From contig CM062296.1 in the NCBI GenBank assembly GCA_031216915.1, positions 64,002,367-64,066,366 of the forward strand: a stretch of 64,000 nucleotides of DNA, written 5' to 3'. The notes under the pieces are model-generated. The model saw only the letters and a program-made list of their open reading frames with translations, was not told where the DNA came from and made no database searches. Positions within the stretch are counted from its first letter, which is position 1, and each line of letters starts with the position of its first letter. Below, piece by piece: positions 31,269 through 43,179 of the stretch. The DNA is from Pictodentalium vernedei (lineage: Eukaryota; Mollusca; Scaphopoda; Dentaliida; Dentaliidae). Made by a program: the position numbers and the translations under genes.

Positions 31269-32012
31269 TTAAATAATTTTTTTCTCAATTTTTTCAAAAA
31301 ATTTCAAGAAAACCATATCATGGGTTCACATGGAATGGTTTTCTTGACATAGTTTGTATTAAACTTATTGATTTCACAAGAATTGGCGAACATAACATAC
31401 AACTTATATTAATGCTTCTCTCATGTCCAATGAATGAATATTTGAGATGACCTCCACAACAACAACTTCGTTGTGTCCTGACTCTTCTCAGATATCCTGA
31501 AGCATGTCTCTCCAGACAGTCAACAGCCATTTTATGTCTCCACATGGTAGGATGGCTCATTGAGACATCATCAACCCCATAATTAATGCCAACAGAGAGT
31601 GCGCATACACATCAAGAACATTTCCTGATTTGAGGACTGATCCAAGAATCTCTGGAATGAGACACAAGTGCACTTATACATTCAGTTACCACTTTCTGTA
31701 TTATATGGTTTTGTGGGTATGTTTTAAAAAGTTTAAAAAACAAGTGGCCTTAATTACTCACCCGACAAAGTGGTTCAAAGAAGTATTATGGGTCACATTC
31801 AGTTAGTCATGGATCATCAACACTATAGAGGAATGAAGTAATGAAATTATTCATAACTCTGGTATCCATGTCAGATGATAGTTATCATACATGTAGGTCT
31901 TCCTGGCTGCTTCCAATTCTATCAGCTGTAGACAAGCACTGCCAAACTTGCAAGGGTGGTTATGTCATGGCAGTTTGAAAGGCAAATTTTATGGAAAAAT
32001 AGTTAACCCTTT
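31269..32012. other. Intergenic or intronic sequence, no gene recognised
   Basis: 31310-31360 contains an imperfect inverted repeat (GAAAACCATATCATG / CATGGAATGGTTTTC) like the hairpin at 40661. A minus-strand frame at 31560-31318 encodes 80 residues of unfamiliar sequence and I do not call it a gene. Confidence 0.4.
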
Positions 32013-32190
32013 ACCCAACGTAACGGACAAAACCGGCCAGCGCTATTCTTAAAGATCGCTAATTAATTTTCATTATTTTTTCATTTTTTGTCTCAAAAAC
32101 ATAGGTTATGACCCCTCGTTGGAACGAGCTCGTTGAGCTCGTTCCAATGAGGGGTCATAACCTATGTTTTTGAGACAAAAAATGAAAAAA
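32013..32190. mobile_element. TTAA-type hairpin MITE, left part, host of DIRS B
   Basis: Starts TTAACCCTTTACCCAACG and carries a 103-bp palindrome (32082-32184). The right part resumes at 39315 and ends GGTAAAGGGTTAA at 39376. TTAA at both extremes suggests a piggyBac/Kolobok-type TTAA duplication. Confidence 0.72.
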
Positions 32191-33177
32191 GTTAAAAAAT
32201 TTATAGTAATTTATATATTTTTTATACTTACCAATGACCCAGACTTAGCTGGTGCTAACTCTAACAAAACCAGGGCCAAACACAAATTTTGCCCCCCAAT
32301 CCCCAAAATTTGCATCCAAAACAAAAAGAAATCATGTCCTAAAGGACCTCCATACTACGCCTCTACTGCGCATGCGCAGTGATGCAGTCGTCCCGAAATT
32401 GGCGCCAATTATCATTCTTACTGGCAGTGCCTGGTCAGCGCTATGTACTCAGCGGGGAGGCAAGAGTTCCCAACTCCTGGGAGGGCCATCCCCGTCTGGG
32501 TCATTGGTAAGTATAAAAAATATATAAATTACTATAAATTTTTTAACATTTTTATACTGTACCAATGACCCAGACTTAGCTGAATAGTAAACAGGCTGGA
32601 GGGCCTAGGACATAGAGGAAAATCCAATAAGCTCAACTATATAGTAAAGAGGTAACCCCTTAAGGAGAAAAGGAGTATTAGGCTTTACATGTATCTTTCT
32701 TATTTAATATTAAATTAGAAAGATACACTACCCTTAATAATTGAGCACAATAACATTCATGTTCTCTATTAACATCCAGTATAACCCTTATACTAATTAT
32801 TTTTAAAGCAAGCCAATAAATAAAGTAGTCCAGAGAATTGAGACTCTTTATAGTCATTTAAAAGTGTCCGAGTATTGTATATTAAAGCCCGTTTGACACT
32901 TGACATATACAAATGCTTCACACCGAGCTACACTTTAAAAATAAGACATGAATGAATTTAAACATTAATATTACACTTTAAAACCATCCCGGAAGCGACT
33001 CAGAAATACCGACTTGGAGGAGGCATTCCCTTGCTTTTCACTATAAAGCAGGTGACCTAAGGGAACACCCGCCCCCTCCCTTCCCCTTGCCCTGGGTCAA
33101 ATAGCCCAGAGCGAAGAGGGCAGCCGGACGGAGTCACTGCCGGAACAGAAAGCCTGCATAACTATAGTTGCAACTGT

Positions 33178-35595
33178 TTAGTGGACGACATTCTGAGCAA
33201 CAGATAACGGACCTAAACAATGCAGGTCTCCAGAAATGGACTCAATATTTCTGGGATAAAAATTCGTAAATGTGGATGGCTGAGACCAATAAGCAGCCTT
33301 CATTAAATCTGTAATAGCAACACTATTAGCATAAGCCCAGGAAGTAGAAAGAGCTCTTACTTCATGAGCAGAAATCTTAAGCACAGACTGCTGAGAAGAA
33401 GATAAATCTTCATAAGCAGTACGGATAGTTAACTGAATCCATCTAGCAATAGAATGGACTGAAATGTCCTTTCTATTAGGCATCAAAGACAGAAAGAAAC
33501 GTTTCCGTCCCTTTCTGATAAACTGAGATCTCTGTTTATAGATACGTAGTGCTCTAACAGGACAGAGTAAAGGCCTACGCCCGTCTGAAGACGGAAGAGC
33601 CTTAATAACAATAGGTTCCGGATATTTATTAGGAGCCTGATTCTTAGCTAAAAAACCCACATTAGTAGTGAAGGTGATAGTGTTCTCAACACTACGATAA
33701 TGAGAATCATCCACCGATAGTGCATGAAGCTCACTGACTCTTCTGGCAGAAGAGAAAGCTAAGAGAAAAGCTGTCTTATAAGATAAGAATTTGAAATCTA
33801 CTGTCCCAAGAGGTTCAAATGGCTTTTCCTTCAATTTAAGGAGAACCCAAGCTAAATTCCACTTAGGAATTAATCTAAGAGTTCTGGGTCTATTTATCGA
33901 AAAGTTTCTAACCAACTTCGATAAAGAGACATTAGATCCAATTTGTAAACTATCATGATGTGCATAGGTATCAGATAACATAGATCTATAACCCTTTATA
34001 GTAACAGGCTGCAGTTTGATTTCGTCAAACAAGTATACTAGAAAGTTTGCAATGTCTGGTATAGAGGGATCAAATATATCTACAGAATGATCCCTACACC
34101 AACGACGAAAAACCTTCCACTTAGCCGCATAGTTTAGCGAAGAGGAGGTCCTCCTACAGTTAGAAATCGCGTCCACTGCTCGTCCTGTAAAGTGCTTGCC
34201 ATGCAAGAAGGACCGCACAACGGAAAAACGTGAAGGTTGAGACCTTGCGGGTTGTGATGGAGTTGGCGCGATTTCCCCTGCGAAAGAAGATCCTCTCGTG
34301 GAGGAAGCTTCCGCGGTAGGTCCCACAACAGACACCTGAGTAGATTTATCCACGGTCTCTGTGGCGACAGAGATGCTACCAACAGAATCTTGCATTGAGA
34401 TTGTTTTATCTTTAGCAATACTTGTTGAATTAACGGCGCTGGAGGATACGCATATCCTATCATTCCGTCCCAAGGGATCGACAGAGCGTCTACTGCAAAT
34501 GCTCTTGGATCCGGACACGGAGACACATACGTCTGCAACTGATTGTTGAGATGTGTCGCAAATAAGTCTATCATTGGCCGTTCCCATTGGTAGCAAATCT
34601 GATTGAATACCTGTTTGTTGAGAGTCCACTCCGACGGCAACAAACGACCCTTTCGTGAAAGGGAGTCTGCTAGCACATTCAGACGACCCGGTATGTGACC
34701 GACCGAAAGAAGAACGTGATGTTCTAACGCAAACAGAAGGATTCTTTCCGTTAGATTGAACAACGGAACTGAATGAGTGCCTCCCTGATTCCGTATATAC
34801 GCCACTACTGTCGTATTGTCGGATAGGATTTGGACATGAGCATCTTGAATAATGTCCATCCAGTGACGTAACGCAAGCCAAATTGACATCATTTCCTTGA
34901 TGTTTATGTGCTTGCACAGGAATTGCGGATCCCAAAGACCCTGGCATCTCGAATCCGTTGGGATTAATGATGCACCCCAACCTGTTTGACTGGCATCCGT
35001 CATAACGGTAAAACTCGGATCCGGCAACTGCAGTGGAACTCCTTGAGTTAACCACTGAATGTTTGCCCAAGTCTGAATCTCTTGTTTCACTTGATCTGAC
35101 AAGAGAACGTCTACATCGAGCGAATGAATTTTCACACTCCAATTCTGAGTCAGGAAAATTTGAAGAGGACGTGTGCGTAACCGCCCCATCGGAATGAGAT
35201 CTGCGGCGGCTCCGCACAGACCTATCAGTCTCATAAATTCTCTCGCCGTGACTTTGTCTGCGTGCAGACAATAGCGAGCGTAACAACTGACTAATTTCGC
35301 TCTGGTTAACGGCAGACGAACGAGATTGTTGTGCGTCTCGAAGCTCATTCCCAGATGAGTGAATGACTTGGACGGCACCAGATCCGACTTCTCCTCGTTT
35401 ACTATAAAACCGAGACGTCGGAGCAATAGAAGAAGATTCTGAACATCGTTCTGAAGCGTTAACTCGTTGCCATACCTCTGAAGAATGTCGTCCAGGTAGG
35501 CCGACGTTACCGCAGACGAATGAGCTCGGAAGTAGATCATTACCGAGTTCATTACCCGAGTGAAAGCCCAGGGTGCTAGATTCAATCCGAAGCAC
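33178..35595 (-). CDS. DIRS B tyrosine recombinase
   Basis: Open through the N-terminal SAM-like region (WKVFRRWCRDHSVDIF) and the catalytic domain, with active-site Arg (ARRVSEL), His-x-x-Arg (HEVRALS) and Tyr (FTNFY), ending at 33178. It lacks the 2-bp insertion of A. Upstream, the frame is interrupted by a TGA at about 35707-35709; that change is synonymous in ORF2, so the long overlapping N-terminal extension is not required to be open in this copy. The functional start is probably an internal Met downstream. It would catalyse integration of circular cDNA. Confidence 0.82.
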   Translation of the reverse strand: MLRIESSTLGFHSGNELGNDLLPSSFVCGNVGLPGRHSSEVWQRVNASERCSESSSIAPTSRFYSKRGEVGSGAVQVIHSSGNELRDAQQSRSSAVNQSEISQLLRSLLSARRQSHGERIYETDRSVRSRRRSHSDGAVTHTSSSNFPDSELECENSFARCRRSLVRSSETRDSDLGKHSVVNSRSSTAVAGSEFYRYDGCQSNRLGCIINPNGFEMPGSLGSAIPVQAHKHQGNDVNLACVTSLDGHYSRCSCPNPIRQYDSSGVYTESGRHSFSSVVQSNGKNPSVCVRTSRSSFGRSHTGSSECASRLPFTKGSFVAVGVDSQQTGIQSDLLPMGTANDRLICDTSQQSVADVCVSVSGSKSICSRRSVDPLGRNDRICVSSSAVNSTSIAKDKTISMQDSVGSISVATETVDKSTQVSVVGPTAEASSTRGSSFAGEIAPTPSQPARSQPSRFSVVRSFLHGKHFTGRAVDAISNCRRTSSSLNYAAKWKVFRRWCRDHSVDIFDPSIPDIANFLVYLFDEIKLQPVTIKGYRSMLSDTYAHHDSLQIGSNVSLSKLVRNFSINRPRTLRLIPKWNLAWVLLKLKEKPFEPLGTVDFKFLSYKTAFLLAFSSARRVSELHALSVDDSHYRSVENTITFTTNVGFLAKNQAPNKYPEPIVIKALPSSDGRRPLLCPVRALRIYKQRSQFIRKGRKRFFLSLMPNRKDISVHSIARWIQLTIRTAYEDLSSSQQSVLKISAHEVRALSTSWAYANSVAITDLMKAAYWSQPSTFTNFYPRNIESISGDLHCLGPLSVAQNVVH

Positions 35596-36425
35596 ATCGC
35601 CCGGAATTGATACACCACTCCCAGGACTGCGAAGCGTAGATACTTTCGGAATGTCGGATGTACCATGACGTGAAAGTACGCATCTTTGAGATCTATGCTC
35701 GCTGCATAATCATTCACCCGAATACTCGCTCTGACCGATCGAATCGTCTCCATATAAAACTTCGGAGCGACGATCAGCTTGTTTATCCAGCTCAAATCTA
35801 TGACTGGACGGAACGAGCCGTCTGGTTTCGGAACCAGAAACAGATGGCTGTAGAATCCCTGAGATTCCTGGTTTTCTACGACCTCTACCGCGTTCTTCAT
35901 TAAAAGAGACTGCACCTCTGATAACAGAGCGTCTCTTTTCTGTGGATTTGATGGAAGATGAGTCCACTTTGGACTTCGAGTTAATGGAGGCTTTCGTTTG
36001 AAGGATATCTTCAGACCTTCCGAAGTCACTCCTCTCACCCAAGGGTCGTCCGTAATCGACGCCCACTCTTGTGAAAAACTCGACAACCTTCCGCCAACCG
36101 GAACGCGATAGAGGTTTAAGCCATCACCTCCTGGACCTGCGAGGCCTGCGGTAGGAGAAACCACGTCTTCCATGACCCGCACCTCGCCTCGTTGACCTCG
36201 GGGCGTCCGACCGATTGTCCCGGCCTGAAGGACGTCCCGAACGAGAGTCGCTATCCTGACGGTCTCTCGAATAAGACCAAGAGGACGCACCGGAACCTCT
36301 ATAGGAACCTCTCTTGGGCGCATTAGACCCAGAAGTGCCTGTCTTATTCGTGTCTGCTGTATCCGACTTCTTAGGAGCAGATCTGAACAACAGAGAATCA
36401 TTAGCTTTCTTTTTAATTTTATCAT
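34134..36425 (-). CDS. DIRS B ORF2: RT, RNase H, Dam-like region
   Basis: Same length and register as in A (771 codons open from 36449). It has YLDD, the RNase H residues Asp/Glu/Asp/Asp (TDAS, IKEM, LSDNT, LADSLSR) and the IDLFATHLNNQLQ region. Unlike A it keeps the usual Ala before the last RNase H Asp. It differs from A at few residues. No disabling change seen. Confidence 0.9.
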   Translation of the reverse strand: MIKLKRKLMILCCSDLLLRSRIQQTRIRQALLGLMRPREVPIEVPVRPLGLIRETVRIATLVRDVLQAGTIGRTPRGQRGEVRVMEDVVSPTAGLAGPGGDGLNLYRVPVGGRLSSFSQEWASITDDPWVRGVTSEGLKISFKRKPPLTRSPKWTHLPSNPQKRDALLSEVQSLLMKNAVEVVENQESQGFYSHLFLVPKPDGSFRPVIDLSWINKLIVAPKFYMETIRSVRASIRVNDYAASIDLKDAYFHVMVHPTFRKYLRFAVLGVVYQFRAMCFGLNLAPWAFTRVMNSVMIYFRAHSSAVTSAYLDDILQRYGNELTLQNDVQNLLLLLRRLGFIVNEEKSDLVPSKSFTHLGMSFETHNNLVRLPLTRAKLVSCYARYCLHADKVTAREFMRLIGLCGAAADLIPMGRLRTRPLQIFLTQNWSVKIHSLDVDVLLSDQVKQEIQTWANIQWLTQGVPLQLPDPSFTVMTDASQTGWGASLIPTDSRCQGLWDPQFLCKHINIKEMMSIWLALRHWMDIIQDAHVQILSDNTTVVAYIRNQGGTHSVPLFNLTERILLFALEHHVLLSVGHIPGRLNVLADSLSRKGRLLPSEWTLNKQVFNQICYQWERPMIDLFATHLNNQLQTYVSPCPDPRAFAVDALSIPWDGMIGYAYPPAPLIQQVLLKIKQSQCKILLVASLSPQRPWINLLRCLLWDLPRKLPPREDLLSQGKSRQLHHNPQGLNLHVFPLCGPSCMASTLQDEQWTRFLTVGGPPLR

Positions 36426-38226
36426 AAATAGCGGAAAGCTTGCCGTCAAAGAGAAATTCTCCTGAGACCGAAGCGACTCTAAGAGAGTTCTTCACCTTAG
36501 AATCCACTAGTGTGGATGTAGCTAGGGCTGCGTCACGTCTAACCAACTCCAGATTTGCCACTGAAAGGGCGGAGTTACACGTGGAATAAGCTACTGCCCT
36601 TGAAAGAAGTCTTAAAGAGGATTGTATATCCTGAAACTCTTCCCCTTGAAGGCGCAGTGATAACGCCTTAGTAAGGTGATCTGCGTAAGATAAGGCATCT
36701 AAATTGGCTCTGTTAGATGCAATAGCTGTCTCCAACACCGCGGTTGGAATAGAAGCTGACGACGGTAATGATAGCTCTAAATCTTCCGCCTCGTCGTCCA
36801 TACGCAGAGGAACTCTCGGTATACCCTGTCCTGCCGTATCGAATTTATTCCTTGCATTAATGAAAGGCAGGTTGAGAGTATTAGCGGACAAGAAACCTGC
36901 TTTCCCCGTCCTGGAAGCAAGTTTAAATATAGCGTTGTTCAATAATTCAAATGTTCTAGCAACATTATTGGACTGCGACGGAAACTCGGGAGCGATGTCC
37001 CTGAACCGCTCAAAAAATTCAGAGTCCAATGACGCTATAATTCTCTTGTCCGGAAGCGCAGCAGTCTGGCTCGACGGAACAACTTGAGGGAGAAAGTGCC
37101 GGATGAAGTCCACGGCAGCTTTATGTTGTTCCGAAAGGGATAGCTCCAAGTCATCCGTATCCCTTTCACCATCCGGTCGGACCTCATGATGTTCCCGGTC
37201 ATCTGCCCCCGATGCTTCGGCGGAGCGTACCGACCCAGCGCCGTCGGATAATTCTCTATCCGACACCGTTTCTGTCGGCTGCTGGGATGCTGCGATAAGC
37301 TGTGCTATCTGCACAAGAATGTCCGGCGTCGAGACCTGCGGAGGCGCAGTCTTTCGCTGCTTCGCCGAGGGCAGCTCCGCATCAGATGGCTCCCGCATAC
37401 TTTTCCTATGCGAACGTCCAGAGTCCATCGGTCTCGAATCCCTGGCTGCCGGATGGTGTGACCTGGTCGCCGAAGAATCCTTCATCGGCGAAGCTGGTAA
37501 TATATCGGCGGTCACGCAGCCAAGGTGCGGTCGTGTGCGCTGACGAGAAGAGGAAGCCTTAACAGTCTCTGCGGACTGCTTATACAACGGAGCGTCCCGA
37601 GCGACGGACGTATGCTCCGCTAAAGACACATTTTGTACCACAACATCTGGTCCCAGATGTTGTTGTACGAGAGAGGGACCTCTCTCGCTCGCGGCCCGGC
37701 TGGACCTGGACGAGCCAGGAACCGGACTAAAAGGCTTCCTCCGTTCTCGCTTACTATCCGCCGTCACTGGGTGTGCATCTATTATGTTTATAGTGCTCGC
37801 ATCACCCAAAATTTCCTCTTGGACCGCATCGGACGAACCCGGCTGCCGAACCATTCGGTGAATGGACGCTACACCGGGCGAGCTAGCGGACGACATTTGT
37901 CTAATCTCCATGAGCACTTTTGCCGCTAGCTCTTAATTCATTTGTGACGACAGACGCACACTTGAAGAAGATAACATGGAAACATCACCCTGTTCTGGTT
38001 CCTCTGAAATAGAAACTGAGAGAGTAGAGTGACCTTGCGGAGAAAGAGCCGGCATGGCTCTTTCTCCAGAAACAACATATCGTGACACACGTTTCCAATG
38101 TTTCTCATCCCAATGTTCACATATAGGACAGGGATTAATGCGAGAACACTGACTACAATTAATACAATGATCATGAAAGTCAGAGGAAGATTTCTTCCTA
38201 TTACAATTTGAACAACGTCCCTTCAT
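36124..38226 (-). pseudogene. DIRS B ORF1 (Gag-like), nonsense mutation
   Basis: Collinear with A's ORF1 from the ATG at 38226, including the Cys/His cluster. Where A reads Met-Asn-Ser-Glu-Leu, B reads Met-Asn-stop because of TAA at 37933-37935 (one base change). Downstream the frame is open to 36124. A truncated product of about 97 residues carrying only the Cys cluster could be made. Confidence 0.88.
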
Positions 38227-39314
38227 TGTGAAAGAACAACAATAAGTCCTAGTTACTCGCAAAAACCCCTGACACAAAGATACATAATAACATGATCCAT
38301 TAATAAATGAAAAAACAATTGCAAAACAAAATAATTTTGAAAAAATATTTTTTCAGCAAAGCCCAAGTTGCTGAAAAGTAACGTTGAGCCCCGATGGATC
38401 CGATGGCAAAGTGTGGTCAAAAATTTTAAATTTATATAAAATAATTAATGAGACACTTTCGGATAATATAAATGTATCTTATAGTGAGATAAACTACAGC
38501 AAAGGCAAACAGCCCCCCTCAAAAAAGGCTGTTGCCAATGAAAACAAACAGTGTAAAAACACCAGAAAACATGACTCCAGGCACTGAAAAAACTGGCCCG
38601 GAATCAGTCATCAATTACACTCTATCTGATGCAAAACAGAGACTCCCAGGGGAGAATCTGTAGAACATCAGATGGAAGATGCAGAACACAAACGTTATAC
38701 ACCCATGGGTGAAAACGTAGTTATGGGGAAAATAACAGAAAACATTCTGCAACCAAGCAACTCTCCCAGGAAATTTTAGAAATGAAATTTCTCAAAAATA
38801 TGCCAAAAGCATGGGAGAATTGCAAGGGGGGACTTTAGAAGGCTAGGGGAGAGGAAACACTGAATAAGCAGTGCAACAATTAGCAAGAATGACAACAAGA
38901 GGCCCATGCCTCGAAAATAGGCAACTTAACATAATTTCATCAAAAAATTTTAAGTACAGCCCTGATTATTTTTTGTCACTTCTTTTTCCTCTCCTCCTTC
39001 TATCCTCCTTAGAATCACATTTTCTCCAAAAATTACGTGTCTGGCATCCTTTAAACTGAGATTTACAAGCACAAAGATCAGTGAGATGTTGACTGATGAA
39101 GGGCCAAACAGAGAATGATAATTGGCGCCAATTTTGGGGCGACTGCGTCACTGCGCATGCGCAGTAGAGGCGTAGTATGGAGGTCTTTTAGGACATGATT
39201 TCTTTTTGTTTTGGATGCAAATTTTGGGGATTGGGGGGCAAAATTTGTGTTTGGCCCTGGTTTTGTTAGAGTTAGCACCAGCTAAGTCTGGGTCATTGGT
39301 ACAGTATAAAAATA

Positions 39315-39376
39315 TTAGTTATTCAAGAATTATTTTTGCAAGTGTCGTCTGCTTTTTAGGTTAGGTAAAGGGTTAA
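39315..39376. mobile_element. TTAA-type hairpin MITE, right part, host of DIRS B
   Basis: ATTAGTTATTCAAGAATT... continues the sequence found after the palindromes at 10793 and 12133 and ends GGTAAAGGGTTAA. Confidence 0.65.
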
Positions 39377-39389
39377 AACACAAAGGAAT

Positions 39390-39990
39390 AGATCTGAACA
39401 AACTTGAACCTTACCTGCCCCCCACCCCTCCCCCATAGAGAGCCCAAATATAAAGCCAGGGGCTCAAATTGAACGAACTTGAATCTGATATTTATTTATT
39501 TATTGTTGTTTAAGGTCACATACTTCTGCAAAATGGCTAATCATGACCACAACATGGAGATAATGTCAAGGTCAGTCAATCGTTCATACCCCTTGTTGCC
39601 TACTTGAATCTGATGCCCCCAGCGATGTTATATACATGTACCAAATATGAAACAATTCTGACAGGTGGATCTGAAGAAGATTTTTAGAGAAACTTCCCCT
39701 TATAGCACTAAGTTAAACTTTGGGTGCCAATAGAGAAGCCAAATATTACCTCAGGAATGCAATTTGAACAAACTGGAAACTGATCCTTATTTTCACTGGT
39801 GGATCTGATGAAGATTGTTAAAGAATATTCTTCATAATGCACCTAGTTAATCTTTGGGCTCCAATAGAGAACCCAAATGTTGAGCCAGGGACTCGATTTG
39901 AACAAACATGAATCTGACACCACCAGAGATGTCACATAACAAATATGAAAGAATTCTGACTGGTGGATCTGAAGGAGATTTTTTAAAGAA
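39390..39990. repeat. Decayed 168-bp array with a 5'-truncated SINE inside
   Basis: About three diverged units of the array seen at 1-1296 (GAACAAACTTGAATCTGAT, GAGCCCAAATAT). At 39490-39601 a truncated SINE (TTTATTTATTGTTGTTTAAG...) is inserted, flanked by the 13-bp direct repeat ACTTGAATCTGAT at 39477-39489 and 39602-39614. Confidence 0.75.
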
Positions 39991-40585
39991 ATTTTTAAAT
40001 ACCGATATTCTTTTGTTAATGACGCTATATTAGTGCCTTATTATGGCAATATTTCTATAGAAATAACGCGATATTTTCAACGTGTCGTGGCGAATATCGC
40101 AAGACAAACGCACTCATGATGCGATATTTTCATAACAATCATTCGTAATTTGTTTGGATGAAAAAAGAGAAGCAAATACTTATAATCATATAGACGATTT
40201 GAGTCATGCAAAGTTTTTAATGTCAAACGAACTGATGTAGTCGATGTATTCTTTGATGTCGATGCAATTAAAGCTTGGATTTCCCTTGGCCAACCCAGCT
40301 TCACGAGAGTCCTCGATAGTATGTTTACAGAACTGCAGTTTAAACTTTTATAAATATAAAGCTCTCAATCTTTAAAGTCAAAGGAGAAAGGGTTCGGCAA
40401 GGGGGATTGGGGGATCTGTATGTCTTCCTTTCATGTTTGATAATGACGATATCAAGCATGAATTGGGGTGTGTAAAATGAAATAGAAATATTTGTGAAAG
40501 CAACAAAATGGCCTTCTTAAATGTATAAAATTAACCCCTTAAAAGTTATGTTAGAAAAGGAAACAGAACTTCCCGAGCCCTGCTA
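39991..40585. other. No gene recognised
   Basis: AT-rich unique sequence. A 75-codon minus-strand frame at 40304-40077 has no recognisable family. Confidence 0.45.
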
Positions 40586-40734
40586 TTAACCCTTTACCCA
40601 ACGCAGACATTATCAAAATTTATTATTTTAAATACCATTTTTTAAATATTTTCAAAAAATTTCAACAAAACCATATCATGTGACCCCTCTTTGGAGGGGT
40701 CACATGATATGGTTTTGTTGAAACTGTTCGAAAA
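40586..40734. mobile_element. TTAA-type hairpin MITE, left part, host of DIRS C
   Basis: Starts TTAACCCTTTACCCAACG. A perfect palindrome (TTCAACAAAACCATATCATG and complement) lies at 40661-40722. The right part is 47866-47938 and ends CGTTGGGTAAACGGTTAA, so both TIRs and TTAA are present. Confidence 0.78.
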
Positions 40735-41727
40735 GTTAAAAAATTTATAGTAATTTATATATTTTTTATACTTACCAATGACCCAGACTTAGCTGGTGCT
40801 AACTCCACAAAAACCAGGGCCAAACACAAATTTTGCCCCCCAATCCCCAAAATTTGCATCCAAAACAAAAAGAAATCATGTCCTAAAGGACCTCCATAGT
40901 ACGACTCTACTGCGCATGCGCAGTGACGCAGTCGTCCCGAAATTGGCGCCAAATATCATTCTTACTGGCAGTGCCTGGTCAGCGCTATGTACTCAGCGGG
41001 GAGGCAAGAGTTCCCAACTCAGGGAGGGCCATCCCCGTCTGGGTCATTGGTAAGTATAAAAAATATATAAATTACTATAAATTTTTTAACATTTTTATAC
41101 TGTACCAATGACCCAGACTTAGCTGAATAGTAAACAGGCTGGAGGGCCTAGGACATAGAGGAAAATCCAATAAGCTCAATTATAAAATAAAGAGGTAACC
41201 CCTTAAGGAGAAAAGGAGTATTAGGCTTTACATGTATCTTTCTTATTTAATATTTAAATTAGAAAGATACACTACCCTTAATAATTGAGCACTATAACAT
41301 TCATGTTCTCTATTAACATCCAGTATAACCCTTATACTAATTATTTTTAAAGCAAGCCAATAAATAAAGTAGTCCAGAGAATTGAGACTCTTTATAATCA
41401 TTTTAAAAGTGTCCGAGTATTGTATATTAAAGCCCGTTTGACACTTGACATATACAAATGCTTCACACCGAGCTACACTTTAAAAATAAGACATGAATGA
41501 AATTAAACATTAATATTACACTTTAAAACCATCCCGGAAGCGACTCAGACATACTGTCTTGGAGGAGGCATTCCCTTGCTTTTCACTATAAAGCAGGTGA
41601 CCTAAGGGAACACCCGCCCCCCCCCCCCCCTTCCCCTTGCCCTGGGTCAAATAGCCCAGAGCGAAGAGGGCAGTCGGACGGAGTCACTGCCGGAACAGAA
41701 AGCCTGCATAACTATAGTTGCAACTGT

Positions 41728-43179
41728 TTAGTGGACGACATTCTGAGCAACAGATAACGGACCTAAACAAAGCAGGTCTCCAGAAATGGACTCAATATTT
41801 CTGAGATAAAAATTCGTAAATGTGGATGGCTGAGACCAATAAGCAGCCTTCATTAAATCTGTAATAGCAACACTATTAGCATAAGCCCAGGAAGTAGAAA
41901 GAGCTCTTACTTCATGAGCAGAAATCTTAAGCACAGACTGCTGAGAAGAAGATAAATCTTCATACGCAGTACGGATAGTTAACTGAATCCATCTAGCAAT
42001 AGAATGGACTGAAATGTCCTTTCTATTAGGCATCAAAGACAGAAAGAAACGTTTCCGTCCCTTTCTGATGAACTGAGATCTCTGTTTATAGATACGTAGT
42101 GCTCTAACAGGACAGAGTAAAGGCCTACGCCCGTCTGAAGACGGAAGAGCCTTAATAACAATAGGTTCCGGATATTTATTAGGAGCCTGATTCTTAGCTA
42201 AAAAACCCACATTAGTAGTGAAGGTGATAGTGTTCCCAACACTACGATAATGAGAATCATCCACCGATAGTGCATGAAGCTCACTGACTCTTCTGGCAGA
42301 AGAGAAAGCTAAGAGAAAAGCTGTCTTATAAGATAAGAATTTGAAATCTACTGTCCCAAGAGGTTCAAATGGCTTTTCCTTCAATTTAAGGAGAACCCAA
42401 GCTAAATTCCACTTAGGAATTAATCTAAGAGTTCTGGGTCTATTTATCGAAAAGTTTCTAACCAATTTCGATAAAGAGACATTAGATCCAATTTGTAAAC
42501 TATCATGATGTGCATAGGTATCAGATAACATAGATCTATAACCCTTTATAGTAACAGGCTGCAGTTTGATTTCGTCAAACAAGTATACTAGAAAGTTAGC
42601 AATGTCTGGTATAGAGGGATCAAATATATCTACAGAATGATCCCTACACCAACGACGGAAAACCTTCCACTTAGCCGCATAGTTTAGCGAAGAGGAGGTC
42701 CTCCTACAGTTAGAAATCGCGTCCACTGCTCGTCCTGTAAAGTGCTTGCCATGCAAGAAGGACCGCACAACGGAAAAACGTGAAGGTTGAGACCTTGCGG
42801 GTTGTGATGTCGTTGGCGCGATTTCCCTTGCCAAAGAAGATCCTCTCGTGGAGGGAGCTTCCGCGGTAGGTCCCACAACAGACACCTGAGTAGATTTATC
42901 CACGGTCTCTGTGGCGACAGAGATGCTACCAACAGACTCTTGCATTGAGATTGTTTTATCTTTAGCAATACTTGTTGAATTAACGGCGCTGGAGGATACG
43001 CATATCCTATCATTCCGTCCCAAGGGATCGACAGAGCGTCTACTGCAAATGCTCTTGGATCCGGACACGGGGACACATACGTTTGCAACTGATTGTTGAG
43101 ATGTGTCGCAAATAAGTCTATCATTGGCCGTTCCCATTGGTAGCAAATCTGATTGAATACTTGTTTGTTGAGAGTCCAC
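41728..43179 (-). CDS. DIRS C tyrosine recombinase
   Basis: Complete catalytic domain (ARRVSEL Arg, HEVRALS His-x-x-Arg, FTNFY Tyr) and core-binding region in one frame. A TAA at 43334-43336 cuts the long upstream overlap; the same base change makes Gln to Lys in ORF2 (RNKGGTHS). The protein must start downstream of that stop. The open stretch of 483 codons is a reasonable size for a DIRS recombinase. Good candidate for an active enzyme. Confidence 0.85.
   Translation of the reverse strand: MDSQQTSIQSDLLPMGTANDRLICDTSQQSVANVCVPVSGSKSICSRRSVDPLGRNDRICVSSSAVNSTSIAKDKTISMQESVGSISVATETVDKSTQVSVVGPTAEAPSTRGSSLAREIAPTTSQPARSQPSRFSVVRSFLHGKHFTGRAVDAISNCRRTSSSLNYAAKWKVFRRWCRDHSVDIFDPSIPDIANFLVYLFDEIKLQPVTIKGYRSMLSDTYAHHDSLQIGSNVSLSKLVRNFSINRPRTLRLIPKWNLAWVLLKLKEKPFEPLGTVDFKFLSYKTAFLLAFSSARRVSELHALSVDDSHYRSVGNTITFTTNVGFLAKNQAPNKYPEPIVIKALPSSDGRRPLLCPVRALRIYKQRSQFIRKGRKRFFLSLMPNRKDISVHSIARWIQLTIRTAYEDLSSSQQSVLKISAHEVRALSTSWAYANSVAITDLMKAAYWSQPSTFTNFYLRNIESISGDLLCLGPLSVAQNVVH

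Larger units (their letters stand above)
32191..39314 (-). mobile_element. DIRS retrotransposon, copy B
   Basis: Same layout as A. The right end is GTTAAAAAATTT at 32191, the ICR 32494-32582, and the 5' terminal repeat 39112-39314. It belongs to the A/B subfamily. ORF2 and the recombinase core are open. ORF1 carries a nonsense codon. The C-tract in the 3' region is much shorter than in A, C and E. Confidence 0.93.

Noticed and set aside
31318-31560. 80-codon minus-strand ORF as a gene
   Set aside because: No recognisable domain, no splice or promoter context, and a composition consistent with a random open frame.
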